From SIAJ01 sp036266155 (GTDB taxonomy: Bacteria; Planctomycetota; Planctomycetia; Gemmatales; Gemmataceae), in assembly GCA_036266155.1 (NCBI GenBank), contig DATANR010000376.1, positions 1-25,144 of the forward strand: a DNA stretch of 25,144 nt. Reading direction: 5' to 3'. Numbering within the stretch: the first letter of the stretch is position 1; the number at the start of each line of letters is the position of its first letter. Below, in pieces: positions 1 to 5,765 of the stretch. The notes beneath the pieces are model-generated. The model saw only the letters and a list, made by a program, of their open reading frames with translations. It did no database searches and was not told where the DNA came from. Position numbers and translations under genes: made by a program.

Positions 1-270
1 TGGGTCGTCACGAAGACTGAGGAAGGCGCGCCGCCGGTTGGGGCTATGGCCGAGTTCCACAAAGACGGCAAGCTCACGGTCACGATGAAGATGGACGACA
101 AAGAAGTCAAGATGGAAGGGACCTACAAGGTCGAGGCGCACAAGTTCATCTGCACCTTCAAGGAGAACGACAAAGAGAAGTCGATGACGCACGAGGTCGC
201 CAAGATTTCCAAGGACGAGATGACCTTCTCGTTTGAAGGCAAGACGGTGACCGCCAAGAGGAAATCGTAG
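1..270 (+). CDS. TIGR03066-like small protein, C-terminal part (5' end outside window)
   Basis: The frame is open from the first base, so the gene begins upstream of the window; an ATG at 46 is internal to the conserved region. The visible 89 residues begin WVVTKTEEGAPP, followed by EFHKDGKLTVTMK, an EGTYKVE segment and a lysine-rich end. This resembles the Gemmata paralogous family TIGR03066, in which a 'G-x-W-x-V-T-K' start, a glycine/proline loop, 'EFxKDGKL' and 'GTYKV' recur. Members are small secreted or lipoprotein-like beta-strand proteins of unknown role. A strong hairpin terminator follows 31 bases after the stop. The family assignment is from memory of its pattern, and the function is unknown. 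Confidence 0.7.
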   Translation, partial: WVVTKTEEGAPPVGAMAEFHKDGKLTVTMKMDDKEVKMEGTYKVEAHKFICTFKENDKEKSMTHEVAKISKDEMTFSFEGKTVTAKRKS

Positions 271-301
271 GTACGACGTTCGCTCGCGCAAGAAATGACA
301 A

Positions 302-345
302 GGGGCCGCTGCTCAATGCGACTAGCGGCGGCCCCGCACATTTTC
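302..345 (+). terminator. Rho-independent-type terminator after the TIGR03066-like gene
   Basis: A 12-bp stem (302-313 with 324-335, one G-U pair) encloses a 10-base loop. After a short GCACA spacer comes a TTTT run (341-344). It sits just downstream of the stop codon at 270. The frame that carries the WD40/LamG protein is only open from 326, inside the right arm. Confidence 0.6.
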
Positions 346-502
346 GAGACACTCGAACGCGCAACAGAAAACCAGGCCGACCGCTCGTGCGCGTCGACGT
401 TCAAACTATCGCCCGAGCCGAGCGGCCGTCTCGGCATGGTTCAAAACGGACGACGCGAATGGACCGATTGTCATATTCCGCAACCTCAACGATGGCGGGG
501 CG

Positions 503-2140
503 ATGATCTACCTGGGCCTCGAGGGGGGCAATCTGATCGGCCTAATTCGCGAGGACGGGGGAGAAAACCGCGGCCCGGCGCTGATTCGCGGGGAACCGGT
601 CAATGATTCGACGTGGCACCATGGCATGGTAATCCGCGACGTTGTGGGCGACCGAATATCGCTCTACGTCGACGGCGCCTTGCAAGGGACGAAACCAGCG
701 GCGGCGAGCGGGGCCGCCGGATCGATCACCACGAACACTCGCGCGCTTGCCTGCGATCGCTACAACGTGATTCGACAGCAGAGTACTATCGACCGCGAGT
801 ACCTGCGTGGGGCAATCGACCAAGTGTGCGTGTATAAGAGCAAGCCGCGGTTCGTGGGCAGCAAGGCAGATTCGCCTGCCCCGCCCGCGACAGCGCCCCT
901 CCGCATTCGACAGGAGGGCCGGGCCTATCGACTCGCTCTCGCGCCGGACGGCAAGCAACTGATTACCGGCGTCAACAACTTTCTCCGGCGCTGGGATGCG
1001 ACGACCGGCAAACCGATTGGCGAACCGATTGCCTACAAGTCTCCGGTGCACGGCGTCGCGTTTTCACCGAACGGCGAACTGTTCGCCACCGGTTGCGGCG
1101 ACGGCCGGCCCCGTCTCTACGATGCCGCCACCAGCGAGCTGCGGCGCGAGTTCGACAACCAGCAAGGCGATGTCGCCCGACTCGCCTTCTCGCCCGACAG
1201 CAAAGTGCTCGCCGCCCACTCCGGCCACATCATGGTCCTATGGGACGTGAAGACGGGCGTGCGCATCGCGGACTGCAAGGCGCCCAAAAGTTCTCCACCT
1301 ATCTTCGGCATCACTGACGTCGCCTTTTCGCCGGACGGTAAGCTCCTCGCGGCCAGCGACCAACATCTCGCCGTGCATGTCTGGGATGCAAAGTCCGGCG
1401 AACTGCGGCACACGTTGCCGGGCCACAGGCGGGAGGTGTTTTCCGTCGCATTCTCGCCGGACGGGAAATGGCTGGCGTCCGGCAGCCTGGACGGTACTGC
1501 CAAGTTGTGGAGCGCGACCGACTTCAAGGTTGTGGCCACGCTCGAGGGCAAGGGCCGGATGGGCAGCGTTCAGTTCGCTCCGGATAGCCGCATCCTGATC
1601 ACGGCCGGCGGCGACGCAGTCCGGTTGTGGGACGTCGCTACCCGGAGCGTGATTGCTACCTTGCCGGGCGAACATGACATTCTCGGCATTCAGTTTTCCC
1701 GTGACGGGACGGTCCTGGCCACCGGTGGTTCAGCCGACTTCGTCAATATCTGGGATGGGGCAGCGCTCCTGGGCAAACCGGACGCCAAGGCTGGTCAGGC
1801 GAGCCCGCCACCACCCGATATTGCCCCCTTTATCGGTCAGTGGGAGCATCCCGCTTTCATCCGCGAAGTCTGGACAGTGAAATACGAGGATGCAAAACTC
1901 TCGGTTTCCGGCATTTATTACCGTGACAGCGTCGAAGTCGGCTCGTTCGTGTCCAAATCAGTCGAGTTCAAAGACGGGACGCTTTCGTTTGAGCAAGTTT
2001 ATGTGGCTTCTCCGAGTCCGATCTACAAGGACGCCCGGAGCACGCTCAAGATAGACCCCAAAAACCCGGACCGTGTCTTGCGGACATGGAAGAACGACAC
2101 TGGATCAGGATCAGACGCATTCCCCCGAATGAAGAATTGA
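503..2140 (+). CDS. WD40 repeat protein with a 5'-truncated LamG-like domain
   Basis: Residues 1-112 are most of a LamG/concanavalin-like beta-sandwich: a TWHHGMVIRD strand, LYVDGALQG, and the closing GAIDQVCVYKS strand. Residues 140-425 hold about seven WD40 blades, each with the 'AFSPDGK-x-LA-(S/T)-G ... (L/V)WD' pattern. Residues 440-545 form a beta-rich tail beginning IGQWEHP that I do not recognise. WD40 propellers are protein-binding scaffolds; here the partner is unknown. The first ATG in frame is 503, but recognisable LamG sequence (AVSAWFKTDDANGPIVIF) continues in the same frame back to about 425 with no ATG, GTG or TTG start before the stop at 323. The gene therefore seems to have lost its original 5' end, signal sequence included, and may be a pseudogene or an internally restarted remnant. 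A hairpin follows the stop. Confidence 0.75.
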   Translation: MIYLGLEGGNLIGLIREDGGENRGPALIRGEPVNDSTWHHGMVIRDVVGDRISLYVDGALQGTKPAAASGAAGSITTNTRALACDRYNVIRQQSTIDREYLRGAIDQVCVYKSKPRFVGSKADSPAPPATAPLRIRQEGRAYRLALAPDGKQLITGVNNFLRRWDATTGKPIGEPIAYKSPVHGVAFSPNGELFATGCGDGRPRLYDAATSELRREFDNQQGDVARLAFSPDSKVLAAHSGHIMVLWDVKTGVRIADCKAPKSSPPIFGITDVAFSPDGKLLAASDQHLAVHVWDAKSGELRHTLPGHRREVFSVAFSPDGKWLASGSLDGTAKLWSATDFKVVATLEGKGRMGSVQFAPDSRILITAGGDAVRLWDVATRSVIATLPGEHDILGIQFSRDGTVLATGGSADFVNIWDGAALLGKPDAKAGQASPPPPDIAPFIGQWEHPAFIREVWTVKYEDAKLSVSGIYYRDSVEVGSFVSKSVEFKDGTLSFEQVYVASPSPIYKDARSTLKIDPKNPDRVLRTWKNDTGSGSDAFPRMKN

Positions 2141-2146
2141 TGACGT

Positions 2147-2188
2147 GGACGTAGCTCGTAACACGTTCTGTCTTTTCGAGCTACGTCC
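2147..2188. terminator. 12-bp perfect hairpin after the WD40 gene
   Basis: GGACGTAGCTCG (2147-2158) is perfectly complementary to CGAGCTACGTCC (2177-2188) across an 18-base loop. It begins 6 bases after the WD40 stop codon, where a terminator would be expected. There is no T-run after it, although the loop ends in TTTT, so it is a poor intrinsic terminator by itself. A protein-binding palindrome is the alternative. Confidence 0.4.
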
Positions 2189-2264
2189 CGCCTGCCCTTA
2201 ATAAGTGGGCGACACCTTCGAACTCAGCAATCTTTTCGACAAAGCATGGGAAGCGGACCTCGCC

Positions 2265-2432
2265 TCACGGCAGTGTCGTCAGAGGAACCATGAATTTGAA
2301 TTGCGTATTCAGATTCGCGATCAATTTCTGATCGTCCGTGACCAAGTCACATCCCTCTTGCTCGGCAAGGGCAACATAAAGTCAGTCATACAGTCCGCCG
2401 CGCGTCCGCGATGAGATTTTCACCGCTCGCAT
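2265..2432 (-). pseudogene. C-terminal remnant of a VapC-type PIN-domain toxin gene
   Basis: On the minus strand, from 2432 down to a TGA at 2267-2265, the translation has the signature end of a PIN-domain ribonuclease. It contains GLYD, then an in-frame TGA stop (2384-2382), then LYVALAEQEGCDLVTDDQK, then LIANLNTQF and PLTTLP before the stop. In VapC toxins this segment reads 'YDA-L-Y-(V/L)-A-L-A-E ... (L/V)-T-x-D-x-(K/R)-L', and the aspartates contribute to the Mg-binding active site. The TGA replaces the conserved alanine after YD. The N-terminal two thirds, with the first catalytic aspartate, and any VapB antitoxin gene are missing. This is a dead fragment, not a working toxin. It lies just downstream of the isomerase gene on the same strand. 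Confidence 0.75.
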
Positions 2433-2483
2433 GAGAATTGCGTTTCTGGGTGGTGTGTGTTTGTGAACGAAACGCAGTTTCTC
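2433..2483 (-). terminator. Possible terminator hairpin of the minus-strand sugar cluster
   Basis: GAGAATTGCGTTTC (2433-2446) pairs with GAAACGCAGTTTCTC (2469-2483) with one unpaired base, across a 22-base loop. It lies 10 bases beyond the stop codon of the isomerase/epimerase gene on the minus strand and borders the PIN remnant. No T-run follows on that strand, so a termination role is only likely from position. Confidence 0.35.
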
Positions 2484-2493
2484 AATCCATGAA

Positions 2494-3387
2494 CTACCCC
2501 TTCGCCAACTCCGTCCACAGGGCCTTGTAGTAGCGCAGCATGTCTTCGCCGCTCGCGACATCGACGGGCGTGCGGCCGACTTCGATCATGGTGAACCGGT
2601 CGTAGCCGGACTCGCGGAAGAGGCGGAAGAGTTCGCGGTAGGGGTAGATGCCGAGTGAGTCCTTGTAGATCTCGTTGATGTGGCAGCTCTTGATCCACGG
2701 CTTGAGCAGGTCGAACGCCTCTTTCACGGAGCCGTCCTTCACGTCCGTCGCGTTTGAGTTCCACGTGAGACCGACGCTCTTGTGGCCGCAGTGGTCCATG
2801 ATCGTCTTGATGTTCTTCGGCTCCTGCGTGCCGGCCCCATGGACCTCGACGCAGATCTCGATGCCGAATGCCTCGCCCGCCTTGCCACATTCAATCAGGG
2901 CTTTGCCGATCTGCTCCAACGTTTTCTCGACGGGCACGCCTTTGGGCAGGCCGTTGGGACGGACCTTGACCATGTGCCCGCCGATGTCGTGGACGAGCTG
3001 GACAAACTGCTTGCACGTCTCGATGTTCTTCTTGACGACCGCCTCGTCCGGTGCATGGAACTCGCACACGGTGCCGCAGCCCCAGCAGACGATGCCGCTG
3101 TCGGCAAACTGTTTCTTCACCGTGTCACGCTGCTCGGGCGTGAGCGTCGGCTCGACGCCGTGCTTGTGCGTGGTTCGGCATTCCACCGCCGCGATGCCGA
3201 CGTTTTTGCAGACCTTGAGGATCGTCGGCAGGTCCCACTGGGCGGCGACGTTGTACGTGACCATGCCGAGCTTGAAGTGCGGCGTCTTCGTGTCGGCCTT
3301 CGGCTCATCGGCATGAAGCGTCGGCATGCCGAGAGCGGTCGCGCCGGCAGCGCCGGCGACGAGGAACTGGCGTCGGGTCGCGGTCAT
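2494..3387 (-). CDS. Tat-exported sugar phosphate isomerase/epimerase-like TIM-barrel protein
   Basis: This 297-residue protein starts with a twin-arginine signal, TRRQFLVAGAAGATALG, predicting export in folded form. The rest matches the xylose-isomerase-like TIM-barrel family (AP_endonuc_2): KLGMVTYNV as the first strand, IAAVECR, a barrel strand ICVEVHG, VGLTWNSNA, a metal-site-like SCHINEI and a closing MIEVG strand. E and H residues at such strand ends normally bind a divalent metal. Planctomycetes carry many Tat-exported members presumed to epimerise or isomerise sugars outside the cytoplasm; the substrate here is unknown. The start is well supported by GGAGG six bases upstream of the ATG, overlapping the end of the upstream gene. 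It lies 12 bases after the SMP-30-like gene, so the two are almost certainly co-transcribed. Confidence 0.85.
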   Translation of the reverse strand: MTATRRQFLVAGAAGATALGMPTLHADEPKADTKTPHFKLGMVTYNVAAQWDLPTILKVCKNVGIAAVECRTTHKHGVEPTLTPEQRDTVKKQFADSGIVCWGCGTVCEFHAPDEAVVKKNIETCKQFVQLVHDIGGHMVKVRPNGLPKGVPVEKTLEQIGKALIECGKAGEAFGIEICVEVHGAGTQEPKNIKTIMDHCGHKSVGLTWNSNATDVKDGSVKEAFDLLKPWIKSCHINEIYKDSLGIYPYRELFRLFRESGYDRFTMIEVGRTPVDVASGEDMLRYYKALWTELAKG

Positions 3388-3399
3388 GGCTCGCCTCCG

Positions 3400-4326
3400 T
3401 TATTTCTTGTCCGGCAGAATCTTCAGGCCCTTCACGCCGTTGAGCTTGATGCGGAACAGTCCGCCTTCGCTGTCGCTTTCGCCCTTGATGCCGCCGGTGA
3501 TGTACAGGGTATCCATGTCCGGCCCACCGAAGGCGACATTGCTCGTGGTCAGGTTGCCACCGGGATACCGCCGGATGATCTTGCCTTCCGGGCTGACGAC
3601 CTGCACCTGCCGCATGCCGTAGTGGGCGACATAGAGATTGCCCGCGGTGTCGAGGCACATGCCGTCGGGCTGATTGTCGATCTGATCCTTGACTCTAATT
3701 GGCAGATCGCAGAGTACCTTCATCGGCCCGAGCTTGCCCGGCGATTCGACGGGATATTCGAGAATACGGTTCTTCTTGCTTTCGCCAACGAGCAGCCGCT
3801 TGCCGTCCGGTGTGAGGACGATGCCGTTCGGGAACGCGAGCCCCTCCGCGCACAAATGGGTAAAACCCTTGCGGTCGACATAGTGAACGGTGCCGATCGG
3901 CTTCTTGTCGTGGGAGCCGCCCGGATCCGTGAAGTAGAAGCCGGTATTTGGCACATCGAGGCTCAGATCGTTGGGTGCCCGGAGCGGCTTGCCGCCACAG
4001 TTGTCCGATGCCTTGCCGAGCATCTTGCCCTCGGCGCTCACGTGCAGCATCGCGTGCAAATCGCCATCGCAAATGAGGTGGGTGCCGTCGCCGAGGATCT
4101 TGTGCCCGTTCGGAGCGCCGCCGGAGTTGAGCCATTCCGACTTCTTGCCGTCCGGCGTCACCTTGGTGACGAACTTGCCGTGCGAGACATAGCCGTTGCC
4201 ATCGCGATCAAAGACGATGCCCTCGCAGTACGAGGGGACGCGGACGACTTCTTCGATCTTCAAGCCGTCGGCCGTTGGCAGTTCGCCAATCGTGAGCACG
4301 AGAAAGGCCAGGGAGGTGGCGCTCAT
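3400..4326 (-). CDS. SMP-30/gluconolactonase-like beta-propeller protein
   Basis: The 308-residue product matches the SMP-30/gluconolactonase/LRE family, calcium-dependent six-bladed propellers that hydrolyse sugar lactones. Visible signatures are CEGIVFDRDGNGYVSH at the first blade (the glutamate is a metal ligand in the family), RAPNDLSLD, FTDPGG, FPNGIVLTPDGKRLLVGES with the conserved N, and DNQPDGMCLDTAGNLYVAHYG with the aspartate metal ligand. The N-terminus (SLAFLVLTIG) is hydrophobic and could be a signal peptide, consistent with exported work. I chose the ATG at 4326 because GGAG lies eight bases upstream and the propeller begins soon after; the frame is open further upstream but shows no homology there. 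It lies 62 bases after the glycosyltransferase gene and 12 before the epimerase-like gene. Confidence 0.85.
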   Translation of the reverse strand: MSATSLAFLVLTIGELPTADGLKIEEVVRVPSYCEGIVFDRDGNGYVSHGKFVTKVTPDGKKSEWLNSGGAPNGHKILGDGTHLICDGDLHAMLHVSAEGKMLGKASDNCGGKPLRAPNDLSLDVPNTGFYFTDPGGSHDKKPIGTVHYVDRKGFTHLCAEGLAFPNGIVLTPDGKRLLVGESKKNRILEYPVESPGKLGPMKVLCDLPIRVKDQIDNQPDGMCLDTAGNLYVAHYGMRQVQVVSPEGKIIRRYPGGNLTTSNVAFGGPDMDTLYITGGIKGESDSEGGLFRIKLNGVKGLKILPDKK

Positions 4327-4388
4327 GATGGTCTCCAGGGTATGAGGTCGGAGGATAGGCGATGCGAGGGAGGAATTCCAGAGCGCAG

Positions 4389-5654
4389 CTATTTCGCCAG
4401 CAATTTGCGGCAGATGCCGGCGACCGCTTCGGCCTTCGCGTCCCATGTATGCTCGCGACGCACCTCTGCCGCTGCCGTTGCACCGAATCGACGACACTCA
4501 TCGGGACTTCCGGCCAGCCGTTCCATCGCCAGCATGAGTGATTCGACCAGTTCTTCACGCGGACGCATCGGCAGCTTGATTCCAGTAGTTTCTGACACCA
4601 GCTCGGCCGGCCCGCCGTAGTCGACGATCAGGCACGGCAGGGCACACGCCATCGCTTCGAGGATCACACCGCCGCCGAACTCGCGCAGACTCGGAAAGAC
4701 GAAGGCTTGCGAACGACGCATTTCTGCGGCTAATACCGGCTGCGGGACCTGGCCGAGGGATTTGACACAGTCTTGTAGCCCGTGCTCGGCGACGAAGCGC
4801 TCGTGAGCCGGCCCGTCTGGGCCATCGCCGATCACGATGAGTTCGCATTGGCGAAGTGCGGTTGATCGGCGCATTGCCTCGAGCGTCAGCGACAGCCCCT
4901 TGTAGGGAACCAACCGGCCGACGGTTACGAAGCGGAAGCGGCCGGCCGGTTCGGGCCAGCGGTCGGCGATTGGGAAGCGTACGGGATCAACGCCGTTCTC
5001 GGGCAGGTGGAAGCGCTGGCCGTGGAAGTGGCGTGGTATCTCGTCGGCCGTCGCGCGGCTTGCGGTGATAACGCCCGCGAGATGCCGATACGTCGAGCGG
5101 TGATAGGGCAGCAATTTGTAGAGATTGCGGAGCGGCACCAGCCATTCGCGTTCGCGGCGAACCAACTCCGGAAACTCGCGCGGCCAGGGCAGGCCGCCGT
5201 TCAATGGGCCCGCGAGCATCGGCACAGGGGTCTTCGCGGCCAGCGGACTGACGGCCGTCGGCGACAGCGGCGTGATGCGGTGGATCAGGTCGAAGTCGCC
5301 ACGCTGGAGTCGGCGGCCGAGTTTCGCCCAAACGAGATGCTCGAACACGACATAGCTTGGCCAAGCGAGAGCCGTGTCGATCGTCCAACCGAGTTGATCG
5401 CCGCCGCGGATCAATTTGGCGAGCTTGTAAATCGGGGCGGCGATGAACTCGTTGTCGATGAAAACGACGTCAGCGTGTTGAGCGATATCCGAAGTAGTCA
5501 GTCCGGCGCGATTGCGAACGTGCGTGACCAATGTAATCCGGAGATCGGGCCGAGCGGCGAGTGCGCGAGCGAGATTGAAGCCGACGAGCGGGACGCTGGT
5601 CCAGGTGGGATTGCAGGCCTCGGCGATCAGAAGGACTCGGAGCGGCTCGGTCAT
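4389..5654 (-). CDS. GT4-family glycosyltransferase
   Basis: The 421-residue protein has the two-Rossmann GT-B layout of the GT4 family. The N-terminal half starts VLLIAEACNPTWTSVP and includes VGFNLARALAA and LAGPLNGGLPWP. The C-terminal nucleotide-sugar half starts FVTVGRLVPYKG, continues with LIVIGDGPDG and SLGQVP, and contains the E-x7-E motif in FPSLREFGGGVILEAMA. Such enzymes transfer a sugar from a nucleotide donor with retention of configuration, commonly to lipid carriers or surface polysaccharide. Donor and acceptor cannot be read from the sequence. Only a weak GAG lies before the ATG. It heads the minus-strand cluster with the lactonase-like and epimerase-like genes, but the 62-base gap leaves room for a separate promoter. 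Confidence 0.88.
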   Translation of the reverse strand: MTEPLRVLLIAEACNPTWTSVPLVGFNLARALAARPDLRITLVTHVRNRAGLTTSDIAQHADVVFIDNEFIAAPIYKLAKLIRGGDQLGWTIDTALAWPSYVVFEHLVWAKLGRRLQRGDFDLIHRITPLSPTAVSPLAAKTPVPMLAGPLNGGLPWPREFPELVRREREWLVPLRNLYKLLPYHRSTYRHLAGVITASRATADEIPRHFHGQRFHLPENGVDPVRFPIADRWPEPAGRFRFVTVGRLVPYKGLSLTLEAMRRSTALRQCELIVIGDGPDGPAHERFVAEHGLQDCVKSLGQVPQPVLAAEMRRSQAFVFPSLREFGGGVILEAMACALPCLIVDYGGPAELVSETTGIKLPMRPREELVESLMLAMERLAGSPDECRRFGATAAAEVRREHTWDAKAEAVAGICRKLLAK

Positions 5655-5693
5655 GCGGACTCAACGCGGGGCAGGCGAGAGTCGTTTATACAA

Positions 5694-5760
5694 GGCGAGC
5701 GGAGCACCGTAAGGTGCCCGATGATGACGGCATCGGGCACCTTACGGTGCTCCGCTCGCC
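5694..5760. repeat. Variable-core palindrome, copy 1
   Basis: This is a perfect palindrome with arms of 30 bases and a 7-base centre (ATGACGG), extending one more base pair outwards. Each arm reads outer box GGCGAGCGGA, a small hairpin GCACC-GTAA-GGTGC, then inner box CCGATG; the other arm is the reverse complement. The same boxes recur at 16434-16500 and 25100-25144 with different hairpin stems. It starts 39 bases upstream of the glycosyltransferase start and ends five bases before the sigma-factor stop codon, so it may end the sigma-factor transcript. Confidence 0.9.
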
Positions 5761-5765
5761 TGTCG

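Noticed and set aside
2205..2414. 69-codon plus-strand frame starting with GTG
   Set aside because: It is the reverse strand of the PIN remnant, which explains its apparent coding character.
2782..4620. Long plus-strand open frame of 612 codons
   Set aside because: It is antisense to the epimerase-like and SMP-30-like genes, which have clear family motifs and ribosome-binding sites. Its translation has no recognisable domain and the length comes from GC-rich codon structure.
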